DNA of 64,000 nucleotides from Sphingomonas sp. Leaf67 (GTDB lineage: Bacteria; Pseudomonadota; Alphaproteobacteria; Sphingomonadales; Sphingomonadaceae): contig NZ_LMLP01000022.1 of assembly GCF_001421965.1 (NCBI RefSeq), positions 124,001-188,000 of the forward strand, in the 5' to 3' direction. The first letter of the stretch is position 1, and every line of letters starts with the position of its first letter. The notes under the pieces are model-generated. The model saw nothing but the letters and a program-made list of their open reading frames with translations, had not been told where the DNA came from and ran no database searches. Position numbers and translations under genes: made by a program. Shown here one piece after another: positions 19,027-28,836 of the stretch.

Positions 19027-20160
19027 ATGATGAAGAGGCGTTTCATGAAAGCGGCAGGCGTTTCCGCGCGCGCGCGCACCGTGCTCGCCGCGATCAGACG
19101 GCATGGCAGCGTCTCGCGTGCGGTCCTGATCCGCGAGACGGGTCTTTCCGGCACGGCGATTTTCCGCGCGACGGAGGAACTGGAGATTGCCGGACTGGCC
19201 CGTGCCGGCGAAACCGTCGCGGCAGGGCGGGGACAACCCAGCAATATCATCCATATCGTACCGGACGCCGCCTTTGCCCTCGGCCTGTCGGTGATGACCG
19301 ATCGCGCCGATGTCGTCCTGCTCGACCTGGCGGGATGCGTTCGGGCACGCGCCGAGATCACGATGCCGGGAATGCCCCGCGCGGCCCTGCTGGACGCCGC
19401 AGCGGCGTTCGGGACCGAAGCGCTGTCTTCGCTGGGCATCGAACCATCCCGGCTGAACGGCCTCGGCATCGCCGTCGCGGGTTTTTTCGTCGGACCCGAC
19501 ATGGTCAATCCGTCCGGGGAACTGGAGGATTGGGCACTGGTCGATCTGCGCGCGGACGCATCGCGCAGGCTCGCCTTGCCCGTCGTGGTGGAGAATATCG
19601 CCAGCGCCGCGGCATTGGGTGAACGGATGCTCGGCGTCGGCTCCCGCTATGGCAGTTCCTGCTACATCAACGTCGCGTCGGGCTTCGGCGCCGGGATCAT
19701 CGTCGACGGCGTGCTGATGCGCGGGCGACACGGCAATGCGGGAGAAATCGCGGGCCTCTTTCCGATGGCGGGGCGGGTTACGCCCAATCTTGCCACGTTG
19801 CGTGCCTGTCTGGCCGACCACGCCGTGCCGACCGCGGGGATCGCCGACATGGTCGCACGGTTCGATCCGGCATGGCCCGGCGTCGAAGCCTGGCTGGCCG
19901 AGCATCAGCCGAGCTTTTCCTATCTGTTCGGGGTGCTTCGCCGCACGCTGGATTGCGAGGCCATGATCCTGGGCGGCCGTCTGCCGCGCGTGCTCGCGCG
20001 TCGGATCGTCGATGCCGTGGAATGGCCGGAAACGACGCTGACCGACCGGCGCGCGACACGCGCGCCGATGACGCTGCTCGATGTCGCTAGCTTGGAACCC
20101 GATCTGGCCGGACCGTTGGGTGCGGCGTCGCTCGTCTTTCATCGCACGCTGTTCGATTGA
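19027..20160 (+). CDS. ROK-family transcriptional regulator
   Basis: 377 residues: N-terminal winged helix-turn-helix (about 12-75; SRAVLIRETGLSGTAIFRATEELEIAGL) then a ROK sugar-kinase-like domain (about 85-370). The sugar-site region reads GRHGNAGEIAG. The zinc motif CxCGxxGCxE of kinases is not visible, which agrees with a regulator and not an enzyme. Such proteins repress sugar-uptake genes and release DNA on binding the sugar. Its last 74 bp overlap, tail to tail, the MFS gene on the other strand. Confidence 0.88.
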   Translation: MMKRRFMKAAGVSARARTVLAAIRRHGSVSRAVLIRETGLSGTAIFRATEELEIAGLARAGETVAAGRGQPSNIIHIVPDAAFALGLSVMTDRADVVLLDLAGCVRARAEITMPGMPRAALLDAAAAFGTEALSSLGIEPSRLNGLGIAVAGFFVGPDMVNPSGELEDWALVDLRADASRRLALPVVVENIASAAALGERMLGVGSRYGSSCYINVASGFGAGIIVDGVLMRGRHGNAGEIAGLFPMAGRVTPNLATLRACLADHAVPTAGIADMVARFDPAWPGVEAWLAEHQPSFSYLFGVLRRTLDCEAMILGGRLPRVLARRIVDAVEWPETTLTDRRATRAPMTLLDVASLEPDLAGPLGAASLVFHRTLFD

Positions 20161-21379
20161 ATGCATATGCCAGCGCGAGCGCCGTCGCTCCGATCGCTCC
20201 GATCGCGCCGACCATCAGCAGCGACGGCACGGACCACGGATCGGCCAGCGTATCGCGATAGGGGGAGGCCGCCAGCACCTGGCTGAGCAGCAACAGGGCC
20301 GCAGCCTGTGCGCATTTCGATACGCCGGTAAAAACGCCAACATAGACGGTGGCTCGTCCCGTTGCCGCGTGGTTCATCATCGCCGACCACAGCACCAGCC
20401 ATAAGCCGCCGGTTCCCATGCCGAACCCCATGCCTGCCGTGACCGCGCCGGGCGATGTCGCCTGCAGAAGGCCGGCGGCTGCCAGCCCCAGAAGCGACGC
20501 GGCAATCATCAGAATGCTGGTAACGCCGATCCTGTGCCGCCCGGCGAACCAAAGCATCTGGCTGACCAGTCCGCCGACCGCTGCCCAGAGCAGCAGCCCC
20601 ACGCCATTGCCGGCAAAGGCCGCATGATAGGGCTCCAGCGTGCGAAAGATCGCGGTGCCCGTCATCATCACGGTGAGCGCCGCGAGGATCGCGACGAATG
20701 GCAACCTCTGCATGGAATGCGCTTCCGATGCCGCCGAAGCGCCGGCACCGGTCATTCCCGTACGCCGCAACAGCCATGCGGTGCCGCAGGCGAGTATCGA
20801 GAGGCATCCTGCCCAGACGATCCAGACAGAAGCGCCGCGACCCTCGATCAGCAGCGGTGCTGCAAGCCCTCCCACGGCAAGAGCTGCAAGTCCCGACGCG
20901 ATGTTGCGCCTGGCGAGCAATGCGCATGGCGCATCATCGGTGAGAGCGGCAAGCGCGACCACGGCGTTCTGGGGTACGTCGATGCTGGGATAGCTGGCTC
21001 GAAAAGCCACCAGCATCGCGAGAGCCCAGGCCAGTCGGAAACCGGGCGCGATCAGCGGCGTCGCGCAGAACAGCAGGAAGAACAGGCAGGTCACCGGCGC
21101 ACCCCACGCCTGAAGACGCAATGCTTCGACGGTACTGACCACCCTCGTACGCCACCGCAGGCCGAGCGCGGCATCGATTGCGCCGTTGAGGGCGAGCGAC
21201 CCGGCCATGATCGAGCCCATCGATCTGGCACCAAGTCCGCAAGCCTCGGTCAGGAAGAAGGCGAACAACAACGTGCTGGCGTGCCATAGCTGGCTCTTGG
21301 CGAAGTGAGCGAGCAGGTAAGGCATCGTCGACGCTGCCAGCCATCGTCGCGGTCGACCCTTCGGGCTGTGGGCTACCAT
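20087..21379 (-). CDS. MFS transporter (GPH/SLC45-like)
   Basis: 430 residues with about 12 hydrophobic segments. The start PYLLAHFAKSQLWHASTLLFAFFLTE and the MFGMGTGG-like helix resemble glycoside-pentoside type permeases. Start at 21379, with GAGAGG directly before the ATG; a second ATG at 21325 is possible. By position it would move the product of the TonB receptor route across the inner membrane. Convergent with and overlapping the ROK gene by 74 bp. Confidence 0.82.
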   Translation of the reverse strand: MVAHSPKGRPRRWLAASTMPYLLAHFAKSQLWHASTLLFAFFLTEACGLGARSMGSIMAGSLALNGAIDAALGLRWRTRVVSTVEALRLQAWGAPVTCLFFLLFCATPLIAPGFRLAWALAMLVAFRASYPSIDVPQNAVVALAALTDDAPCALLARRNIASGLAALAVGGLAAPLLIEGRGASVWIVWAGCLSILACGTAWLLRRTGMTGAGASAASEAHSMQRLPFVAILAALTVMMTGTAIFRTLEPYHAAFAGNGVGLLLWAAVGGLVSQMLWFAGRHRIGVTSILMIAASLLGLAAAGLLQATSPGAVTAGMGFGMGTGGLWLVLWSAMMNHAATGRATVYVGVFTGVSKCAQAAALLLLSQVLAASPYRDTLADPWSVPSLLMVGAIGAIGATALALAYAFNRTACDERRATPHPTVRPDRVPS

Positions 21380-21827
21380 CCTCTCTTGCGCAGTCCCATC
21401 GACGGAGCGAGGGCAACAGCACCCCCGTCACCGGACACTAGCGCATATCTGTGCCCCTTTTGTGTAACGCCCGCCATTCCAGCAGGCGAACTCCAAGCCG
21501 TCCGGACGCCAGCGCAGGTCGGAGCGGATCGCCGCCATGATGCGGTAGACCCGCTTGTCGTTGTCGAGGTCGGTACGAGCGTGCAGCCGGCAAGCGTCCC
21601 GAGAGCGCACCGTGTCAGGCGGGGCGGCAGTTCCAGGTCGGCAAGTCAGCGACCCGGCGAGCCGGATAGTCGGCGATCGTGCTGATGGTGTCGGCCCGCC
21701 GGACCTCGGCGTCGTTGAGCGTGGCGGTTTCCACGTGGCTGTCGATGCTGGCGGCAAGATGACCGGCATCGCCGGAGCCGGCGAACGGCGCGCTATGCAT
21801 GATCCATGCGTTAGCGCGCCTGCCTAC
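21380..21827. other. Intergenic stretch with a possible coding remnant
   Basis: 448 bp without an intact gene. On the minus strand two short frames (21615-21800, then 21428-about 21619 in another frame) read like one interrupted protein: the first ends TISTIADYPARRVADLPTWN and the second continues with RLHARTDLDNDKRVYRIM. The family was not recognised. Confidence 0.35.
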
Positions 21828-22763
21828 CTATTTTGCCAAAGCCGTCGTGACGGCTTGATCGAGGAATGCTGCCGCGTTCGCGATTGCCTCCCGCCCTTCG
21901 GCCAGTTCGGCGTGGAACATGTGCCAGACGTGGAACATGCCCGGCCATATTTCCAGCGAGACGCGGACGCGGTTCTCGCCCAGATGCGCGGCAAGGCGGA
22001 TGGCGTCGCTCAGCATCAGTTCGCCCTCCCCGATCTGTACGATGATGGGCGGCAGGCCACGGACATCGGCGAAGACCGGCGACGCTTCGGGGCTGTTGGG
22101 CAGTGCGTCGCCCAGAAACGTCCGGGCCATCAGATCGAGGCCCGCCTTCGTGTTGAGCTTGTCCAGTCCCTCGCGGTTGAACATCGAAGCGCCGGTATGC
22201 TCGAGATTCGCCCATGGCGAGAGCGCCGCTCCGCCGGCTGGCAGCGGTACGCCGGCATTGCGCGCCATGACCATCACCGATACGACCATCGCTCCACCTG
22301 CGGAGTCCCCGGCGAACGTTACCGATTTCGGGTTCTGCCCCTGATCGATGAGCCAGCGGTAGGCCGCGAACGTATCCTCGATCGGAACGGGGAAGGCGTG
22401 CTCCGGCGCCAGTCGGTAGTCCGGCAGGTAGACGCGCACCTTCATCGCCTTTGCGAACGCGGCAGCCAGCCCGTGATACCCGCCCGGCCCGCCGACGATG
22501 TACGCACCACCGTGGATATAGAAGAGCACGCCGTCGCGCTCGACGTTTTCCGGTGTGATGAGCGTTGCGGGTACGCCACCCATATCGATCTGCTCGATCC
22601 GTACGTCGGCCGGGGTCGGGTGCTCGGCCATCTTGCGGACATAGGACTGGCGAATTTCGTCGATCGTCACGTCGGTGTTTTCGCCGAGGATGACGGGACC
22701 AAGGTCCTGCAGGCTTTCGGCCCATTGCTGGAGGCGGTGCGTCACAATGTCGTTGAACGCCAT
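21828..22763 (-). CDS. Alpha/beta hydrolase, hormone-sensitive-lipase (family IV) type esterase
   Basis: Esterase of 311 residues. Oxyanion motif HGGAY at 84-88, nucleophile Ser154 in GDSAGG, the Asp region GEGELMLSDA, and the catalytic His in the segment GMFHVWHMF. No signal peptide, so cytoplasmic. Natural ester substrate unknown. The ATG at 22763 has AGGAG 8 bp upstream; an earlier in-frame ATG (22814) has none. Divergent from a LysR regulator that may control it. Confidence 0.92.
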   Translation of the reverse strand: MAFNDIVTHRLQQWAESLQDLGPVILGENTDVTIDEIRQSYVRKMAEHPTPADVRIEQIDMGGVPATLITPENVERDGVLFYIHGGAYIVGGPGGYHGLAAAFAKAMKVRVYLPDYRLAPEHAFPVPIEDTFAAYRWLIDQGQNPKSVTFAGDSAGGAMVVSVMVMARNAGVPLPAGGAALSPWANLEHTGASMFNREGLDKLNTKAGLDLMARTFLGDALPNSPEASPVFADVRGLPPIIVQIGEGELMLSDAIRLAAHLGENRVRVSLEIWPGMFHVWHMFHAELAEGREAIANAAAFLDQAVTTALAK

Positions 22764-22860
22764 TTCACTTGCTCCTGATGTCGTAGATTTGTTCAGATCA
22801 TCGATATAGTCCATTCATTGGCGAGCGCGCGTCGACACTGCGGAGGAACAGGGGCGTCTG

Positions 22861-23748
22861 ATGGCACCGGGCAATATCAACGATATCGTCGCCTTCGTGG
22901 CAGCAGCCGAAGCCGGAAGCTTTGTAGGAGCAGCACGCGCGCGCTCGATGACGCGATCGGGCATTGCCAAGAGCGTCGCCCGCCTCGAGGATCGATTGGG
23001 CGTGCGGCTGTTCCACCGGACGACACGCAGCCTCGGCCTGACCGACGACGGTCGCCTTTTCCTCGATCGTTGCACGCAGATCCTTGCCGACCTCGAAGAA
23101 GCGGAATTGTCGATGTCGGATGGCGGCGGCGAGCCGCAGGGTCTGTTCCGGATGACCGCGCCGATGACGTTCGGACGTCTCATGGTCCTGCCGCTGCTCA
23201 ACGATTTTATCGCGTCGTGGCCGAGGCTCAAGGCGGACGTGAGCTTTACGGACCGGGTGAGCGACATCATCGAAGACGGAATCGATCTTGCGATCCGAAT
23301 TGGCGAAACCCGCGAGAACAGCAGCCTCATCATCCGGACGCTGACCCATCAGCATGACGTGGTCGTCGCGAGCCCCACCTATCTGTCGATCCATCCGGCA
23401 CCGCAGCATCCCGACGATCTGTCCGGCCACACCTGCCTGAATTACGTGAGTGCCGGCCAAAAGCGCGCCTGGCGTTTCGTTGTCGAAGGCGGGATCGTTC
23501 AGGTGAAACCGCACGCACGCCTCTCGCTCGACAGCGGGGAAGCGCTACGCGACGCGGCAGTGTCGGGTGCGGGATTGGCGTTCCTGCCGAGCTACCTCGT
23601 CGACCGCGATCTGGCCGATGGCCGTCTGGTCACGCTGTTGGCGGACTATGCCGCCGCCCCGGTGCCGATCAGCATCATCTACCCGAGTCGTCGCTACCTC
23701 GCCCCGAAAGTTCGCCGCTTCATCGATCTGCTGACGCGAACCATCTGA
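22861..23748 (+). CDS. LysR-family transcriptional regulator
   Basis: 295 residues: helix-turn-helix (about 6-65; FVAAAEAGSFVGAARARSMTRSGIAKSVARLEDRLGVRLFHRTTR) and a type 2 periplasmic-binding-like effector domain (about 92-290). It belongs to the CrgA-like subgroup. The 97-bp gap to the hydrolase start is the expected control region; a clear T-N11-A box could not be fixed by eye. Confidence 0.92.
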   Translation: MAPGNINDIVAFVAAAEAGSFVGAARARSMTRSGIAKSVARLEDRLGVRLFHRTTRSLGLTDDGRLFLDRCTQILADLEEAELSMSDGGGEPQGLFRMTAPMTFGRLMVLPLLNDFIASWPRLKADVSFTDRVSDIIEDGIDLAIRIGETRENSSLIIRTLTHQHDVVVASPTYLSIHPAPQHPDDLSGHTCLNYVSAGQKRAWRFVVEGGIVQVKPHARLSLDSGEALRDAAVSGAGLAFLPSYLVDRDLADGRLVTLLADYAAAPVPISIIYPSRRYLAPKVRRFIDLLTRTI

Positions 23749-23890
23749 TCCCCGGCGTCGTCCGCGTTCGGACTGGCAATCTGTCAGCGCGGAGCGTTCC
23801 GCTATCGAGTGGCCTTCGGCATTCTCGGATCTCCGTCCTCTTCGACAACGGCCATCGGGTTCCTCGGTCATCGGCGGACCGCAGGTACGA

Positions 23891-23920
23891 AAAGGGCGGC
23901 TCCTTGCGGGGCCGCCCTTT
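23891..23920 (-). terminator. Intrinsic terminator of rpsD
   Basis: Stem AAAGGGCGGC / GCCGCCCTTT extended by C-G and wobble pairs, loop TTGC. On the minus strand the stem is followed by TTTT-type sequence; the plus strand also has TTTCGTTT, so it may stop the LysR transcript too. It lies 110 bp beyond the rpsD stop. Confidence 0.75.
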
Positions 23921-24029
23921 CGTTTCTGTCAGCGCCGCGGGCCAAGCCCGCGTCGTCGGTCGCTGCTGTAGCAGCGCCGGCCGCTCGCGCTGGGTGAGAG
24001 CTTGCCGGCAGCTTCGCTGCCGTCTTGCA

Positions 24030-24641
24030 TCAGCGCGAGTAGAACTCGACCACGAGGTTCGGTTCCATCTTCACCGGATAGGGCACTTCGTCCAGCGTCG
24101 GAACGCGGGTGAAGGTGACCTTGGTGCCTTCGGCGCCGATGTATTCGGGGATGTCACGCTCGGCGAGGGTCTGCGCTTCGAGGACCAGCGCCATTTCCTG
24201 CGCCTTGGTGCCCAGCGAGATTTCGTCGCCGACATAGCAACGACGCGACGCGATGTTGCACTTCACGCCGTTGACGCGGACGTGGCCGTGGCTGACCAGC
24301 TGACGCGCGGACCAGACGGTCGGCGCGAACTTGGCGCGGTACACGATCATGTCGAGGCGCTGTTCGAGCAGGCCGATCAGGTTCTGACCGGTGTCGCCCT
24401 TCATGCGCGACGCTTCTTCATAGGTGCGCTTGAACTGCTTTTCGGTGACGTCGCCGTAATAGCCCTTCAGCTTCTGCTTGGCGCGCAGCTGGGTGCCGAA
24501 GTCCGACATCTTGCCCTTGCGGCGCTGACCGTGCTGGCCGGGGCCGTATTCACGCTTGTTGACCGGGCTCTTGGGACGACCCCAGATATTCTCGCCAAGA
24601 CGGCGATCGAGCTTGTACTTGGCGCTGGAGCGCTTCGACAT
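24030..24641 (-). CDS. rpsD: 30S ribosomal protein S4
   Basis: Primary 16S rRNA-binding protein of the small subunit body, 204 residues. Full-length S4: N-terminal [26 protein letters not shown], then [21 protein letters not shown], and the S4 RNA-binding domain [31 protein letters not shown]. Start chosen at MSKR (24641); the upstream in-frame ATG at 24677 is not in the family. It stands alone, away from the alpha operon, as in other alphaproteobacteria. Confidence 0.98.
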   Translation of the reverse strand: MSKRSSAKYKLDRRLGENIWGRPKSPVNKREYGPGQHGQRRKGKMSDFGTQLRAKQKLKGYYGDVTEKQFKRTYEEASRMKGDTGQNLIGLLEQRLDMIVYRAKFAPTVWSARQLVSHGHVRVNGVKCNIASRRCYVGDEISLGTKAQEMALVLEAQTLAERDIPEYIGAEGTKVTFTRVPTLDEVPYPVKMEPNLVVEFYSR

Positions 24642-24839
24642 CGTAAATCCAATGCAATTGCAGTAACGTTTGACCATCCACGCGGACGATCGCGGCTCCC
24701 GGTATTCGCCGCCGGTCTTGCGACCGGGGCCACCGCTTCACCGGGAATGCGGGGCCGAATTGCGAAGGGGCGCGCCTAGCCGGATGCCCCGACAGAGTCA
24801 AGCTGGACAAGCCGCAGCGCAGCCGCCACAGCGCGGGGC

Positions 24840-25145
24840 ATGACGATCCTGCCCGGCCCCGACTGCACCACCATGACCGACGTCCGTGCCGGCGTCGATC
24901 AGGTCGACCGCGAACTGGTCGCGCTGCTGGCGCGGCGCTTTGCCTATATGGACGCCGCCGCCCGCATCAAGCCGGGCCGCGAAGCGGTGCGTGACGAGGC
25001 GCGCAAGGCACAGGTGATCGCGAACGCGCGGGCGGCGGCGGCGGAGGCCGGCGTGCCCGATGCGGTGGTCGCCGATCTGTGGGAGCGGCTGGTCGAGGCG
25101 TCGATCAGGTATGAGCTGGCGCGGTTCGACGCTACGCGGGGGTAG
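24840..25145 (+). CDS. Chorismate mutase (AroQ fold)
   Basis: All-helical protein of 101 residues that converts chorismate to prephenate for Phe/Tyr synthesis. Signs: VRAGVDQVDRELVALLARRF (helix 1 with catalytic Arg/Glu pattern), ARIKPGREAVRDEARKAQVI (Lys and Arg), and LWERLVEASIRYELARFD. The N-terminal LPGPDCTTMTDVR context is usual in sphingomonads, which favours the start at 24840 over the ATG at 24873. Isochorismate-pyruvate lyase is a related possibility. Confidence 0.87.
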   Translation: MTILPGPDCTTMTDVRAGVDQVDRELVALLARRFAYMDAAARIKPGREAVRDEARKAQVIANARAAAAEAGVPDAVVADLWERLVEASIRYELARFDATRG

Positions 25146-25245
25146 GGTGACAAAGGGTTGGTAGCTCGATCCCGCTCGCCCACGTCACCCAAAATTGCCC
25201 GAAACCTCCGGGAAAGTCCCGAACGGAGCCTAAACCGGAGCAGTA

Positions 25246-25263
25246 CCCCGGCGAAGGCCGGGG
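25246..25263. repeat. REP-like palindrome
   Basis: CCCCGGC-GAAG-GCCGGGG, a type of GC-rich intergenic palindrome found in many copies in sphingomonad and Caulobacter genomes, usually followed by TCCAG as here. Confidence 0.7.
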
Positions 25264-25408
25264 TCCAGTTGGGAAGGCTTTTCCGTACGTTACCGACGTA
25301 CCCCCGACTGGCCCTAGCCTTCGTCGGGGTACGAATCAGCGGCTTTCGCGGAGGGCTGGCCTTGCGCCGGGATCCCGCTGCCTTTTGCATCCGCAGCGAG
25401 TAGCGGGA

Positions 25409-25427
25409 CCCCGGGTCAAGCCCGGGG
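25409..25427. repeat. REP-like palindrome
   Basis: CCCCGGG-TCAAG-CCCGGGG, 7-bp perfect arms, 50 bp before the dehydratase stop. It could act as a 3' barrier for that transcript. Confidence 0.65.
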
Positions 25428-25476
25428 TAATGGTCTGGCGTAGAGAGAAAGGGCGGTCAGAAACCGCCCGCCCCCA

Positions 25477-27267
25477 TCAGTGGTTGTCGCGCGGCAGGCC
25501 GCGGGTCTGGGCGATCTGCTGATACGCCTCCGCCCCTTCGAGGATCGCGCCGGTCGACATCTGGCCGACGACCGAGCGCTGGATTTCCTGCCACGGGGTC
25601 TGCGACGCCGGATATTGATAGCCACCGGCCGCTTCGAGCTCGCGGCGGCGCTGTGCCAGTTCCTCGTCCGCCAGCAGCACGTCGGCGCGGCCCTTGCCCA
25701 GATCGATGCGGACGCGGTCGCCGGTGCGCAGCAGCGCCAAGCCGCCGCCCGCCGCCGCTTCGGGGGAGGCGTTGAGGATCGAGGGCGATCCCGACGTGCC
25801 CGACTGACGTCCGTCGCCGATGCACGGCAGCGCGCTGATGCCCTCGGTGATGAGGTAGGCGGGCGGGCGCATGTTGACGACCTCGGCGGCACCCGGATAA
25901 CCGATCGGCCCCGCGCCGCGCATGAACATCAGCGTTTCGGGGGTGATGCCGAGCGACGGATCGTCGATACGGTGGTGATAATCCTCGGGGCCATCGAACA
26001 CGACCGCCGGCCCTTCGAACGCTTCGGGATCGTTCGGGTTGGACAGATAGCGTTCGCGGAATTCGGGACCGATCACGCTGGTCTTCATGACCGCCGCGTC
26101 AAACAGATTGCCCTTCAGCACGATGAAGCCGGCTTCTTCCTTGAGCGGCTGGCCGAACGGCCGGATGACCTTTTCGTCCTCGATCGTCGCGTCGCGGCAA
26201 TTGTCGCCGATCGATTTGCCGTTCACGGTCAGCGCGTCCTCGGCGATCAGGCCCGCACCCATCAGTTCGCGCACGACCGCCGGCACGCCGCCCGCGCGGT
26301 AATAATCCTCGCCCAGATATTCGCCGGCGGGTTGCAGGTTGACCAGCAACGGGACCTTGTGGCCCTGTTCCTGCCAATCCTCGATCGGCAGGTCGACACC
26401 GATATGGCGGGCGATCGCCGCCAGATGGATCGGGGCGTTGGTCGAACCGCCGATCGCCGAATTGACCTTGATCGCGTTGTGGAACGCGTCCTTGGTCAGG
26501 ATCTGCGAGGGTTTCAGGTCCTCGCGAACCATGTCGACGATGCGCAGGCCGGTGCGGTACGCGATTTCCTGCCGGTCGCGATACGGCGCGGGGATCGCGG
26601 CGGAACCGGGGAGCTGCATGCCGAGCGCCTCGGCCAGCGAGTTCATCGTCGTCGCCGTGCCCATCGTGTTGCAATAGCCGGTCGAGGGCGCGGACGACGA
26701 GACGAGGCGGATGAATTCCTTGTTGTCGATCTCACCGGCGGCCAGCAACTGGCGCGCCTTCCACACGATCGTCCCCGATCCGGTGCGCTCGCCCTTGTGC
26801 CAGCCGTTGAGCATCGGGCCGACCGACAGCGCGATGGCGGGGATGTTGACGGTCGCGGCGGCCATCAGGCACGCCGGCGTCGTCTTGTCGCAACCGATCG
26901 TGAGCACCACGCCGTCGAGCGGATAGCCGTACAGCACCTCGACCAGACCCAGATAGGCGAGGTTGCGGTCGAGTCCGGCGGTCGGGCGCTTGCCGGTTTC
27001 CTGGATCGGATGGACCGGGAATTCGAGGACGATGCCGCCCGCCTCGCGAATACCTTCGCGCAGCCGCTCGGCCAGCACGAGGTGGTGGCGGTTGCAGGGG
27101 CTGAGGTCGCTGCCGGTCTGGGCGATGCCGATGATCGGCCGGCCGGACTGCAATTCTTCCTGGCTCAGGCCGAAGTTCAGATAGCGCTCGATATAGAGCG
27201 CCGTCATGTCGATGTTGTCGGGATTGTCGAACCAGGCGCGGCTACGCAGGGGGGGCATGTCGTTCAT
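25477..27267 (-). CDS. xylD: D-xylonate dehydratase-type IlvD/Edd enzyme
   Basis: Fe-S dehydratase of 596 residues that turns a pentonate (D-xylonate or L-arabinonate) into its 2-keto-3-deoxy acid. It follows the Caulobacter XylD pattern closely: [62 protein letters not shown] and a PRxNH C-terminus. Cluster ligands are expected at Cys58, Cys126 and Cys199. The ATG at 27267 is preceded by GGA; the longer frame upstream is not family-like. Divergent from a sugar transporter and an AraD1-type gene. Confidence 0.92.
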   Translation of the reverse strand: MNDMPPLRSRAWFDNPDNIDMTALYIERYLNFGLSQEELQSGRPIIGIAQTGSDLSPCNRHHLVLAERLREGIREAGGIVLEFPVHPIQETGKRPTAGLDRNLAYLGLVEVLYGYPLDGVVLTIGCDKTTPACLMAAATVNIPAIALSVGPMLNGWHKGERTGSGTIVWKARQLLAAGEIDNKEFIRLVSSSAPSTGYCNTMGTATTMNSLAEALGMQLPGSAAIPAPYRDRQEIAYRTGLRIVDMVREDLKPSQILTKDAFHNAIKVNSAIGGSTNAPIHLAAIARHIGVDLPIEDWQEQGHKVPLLVNLQPAGEYLGEDYYRAGGVPAVVRELMGAGLIAEDALTVNGKSIGDNCRDATIEDEKVIRPFGQPLKEEAGFIVLKGNLFDAAVMKTSVIGPEFRERYLSNPNDPEAFEGPAVVFDGPEDYHHRIDDPSLGITPETLMFMRGAGPIGYPGAAEVVNMRPPAYLITEGISALPCIGDGRQSGTSGSPSILNASPEAAAGGGLALLRTGDRVRIDLGKGRADVLLADEELAQRRRELEAAGGYQYPASQTPWQEIQRSVVGQMSTGAILEGAEAYQQIAQTRGLPRDNH

Positions 27268-27506
27268 GGAAATTCCGGTGCAGCAAGTGGACGGACGAAC
27301 AAGGGCAATCGGGGGGCAGGCAACGCGGACGACCGAGCCGGGTGCGTGCAGGTGAGTCGGACGCTGCCCGTCTTCACCCTGCTTCCTCCCCGTATCAAGC
27401 GCCGTTGACGCCATGCGTTGGCGCATATAGTCAGACAAAATCGAATTGGGCAAGCGATGCGACGGACCAAACCGTCCCGCCAGCCGTAAAATGGGAGAAG
27501 ACGAGG

Positions 27507-28826
27507 ATGCCGGCCCCAATATCCGCGCGCCAGGGCGCGGTGCCACAAGGCGCGTCGGGCGCCAGTTACGCGCCCGCACTGACGCTGCTGGCCAGCCTGT
27601 TCTTCATGTGGGGGTTCATCACCGTCATCAACAACACGCTGCTGCCGCATCTGCGCAGCGTGTTCGACCTGAACTATACCCAGACGACGCTGATCGAAAG
27701 CGTGTGGTTCATCGCCTATTTCTTCGCCTCGATCCCCTCGGCCAAGCTGATCGAGCGAATCGGGTATCAGAAGTCGCTGGTTATCGGGTTGCTGGTGATG
27801 GCGGCCGGGGCGCTGGGCATGGTGCTCGCCGCCAGCCTGCCCTCCTATGGCGTGACGCTTATCATGCTGTTCGTGATCGCCAGCGGCATCACGCTGCTGC
27901 AGGTCGCGGCCAACCCCTATGTCGCGGTGATCGGTCCCTCGGCCACCGCGTCGTCACGGCTCAACCTGGTGCAGGCGATGAACTCGGCGGGCACGATGCT
28001 CGCGCCGCTGTTCGGTGCGTATCTGATCCTCGGCCGGTCGAAGGGCGGCACGTCGGAGGCGGGCACGGTGCTGACCCAGGCCGAACGGCTGGCCGACGCG
28101 CAGTCGGTGATCCTGCCCTATGTGCTGGTCGCGATCGTGCTGGTCGTGCTGGCGGTCATCATCGCCCGCTTCCCGCTGCCGGCGATGGGATCGTCGACCA
28201 GTCGCGTGGCGAAGGAGGAACGCAAGAAGCATTCGCTGTGGAACCACCGCAATCTGGTGTTCGGCGTGCCCGCGATCTTCATCTACCTGATCGCCGAGAT
28301 CGGCGTCGCCAACCTGTTCGTGAACTTCGTCAGCCAGCCCGACATCGCCAACGTCACCAACGAACTGGCCGGGCGCTACCTGACCTTCCTGTGGGGCGGC
28401 ATGATGGTCGGCCGGTTCGTCGGCAGCTTCGTGATGCAGAAGGTCGATGCGGGCAAGGTGCTGGCATTCTTCTCGATCGGCGCGTTCGTGGTGATGCTCG
28501 GCGCGACGTTCCTGTCGGGACCGGCCGCGATGTGGTCGCTGATCCTCGTCGGGCTGTTCCATTCGATCATGTTCCCGACGATCTTCACGCTGGGCATCAA
28601 GGGTCTGGGGCCGCTGACCGAGGAAGGGTCGGGGCTGCTCATCATGGCGATCGCCGGCGGTGCGCTGGTGGTGGTGCAGGGCTGGCTGGCCGACCGGTAC
28701 GGCCTGCAATGGTCGTTCCTGCTGACCGCCGCCTGCGAACTGTACATCCTGTTCTATGCGGTTTGGGGATCGAAGGTGACCAACCCGATCGACGACGTCC
28801 CCGCCGACACCGACGTCTTTGCATAA
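27507..28826 (+). CDS. FucP/FHS-family MFS sugar transporter
   Basis: Sugar:proton symporter of 439 residues with 12 helices. FHS signature: [22 protein letters not shown] in helix 1, [19 protein letters not shown], and [31 protein letters not shown]. From context it probably brings in the pentose or sugar acid handled by the dehydratase. Start at 27507 has GAGG close upstream. Followed after 10 bp by the AraD1-type gene, so one transcript. Confidence 0.9.
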   Translation: MPAPISARQGAVPQGASGASYAPALTLLASLFFMWGFITVINNTLLPHLRSVFDLNYTQTTLIESVWFIAYFFASIPSAKLIERIGYQKSLVIGLLVMAAGALGMVLAASLPSYGVTLIMLFVIASGITLLQVAANPYVAVIGPSATASSRLNLVQAMNSAGTMLAPLFGAYLILGRSKGGTSEAGTVLTQAERLADAQSVILPYVLVAIVLVVLAVIIARFPLPAMGSSTSRVAKEERKKHSLWNHRNLVFGVPAIFIYLIAEIGVANLFVNFVSQPDIANVTNELAGRYLTFLWGGMMVGRFVGSFVMQKVDAGKVLAFFSIGAFVVMLGATFLSGPAAMWSLILVGLFHSIMFPTIFTLGIKGLGPLTEEGSGLLIMAIAGGALVVVQGWLADRYGLQWSFLLTAACELYILFYAVWGSKVTNPIDDVPADTDVFA

Positions 28827-28836
28827 GGAAACTTCG

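Larger units (their letters stand above)
25146..25476. other. Gene-free stretch with REP-like palindromes
   Basis: 331 bp between the chorismate mutase stop and the dehydratase stop. It contains two palindromic elements listed separately (25246-25263 and 25409-25427). No coding frame or T-tailed terminator was seen. Confidence 0.6.
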
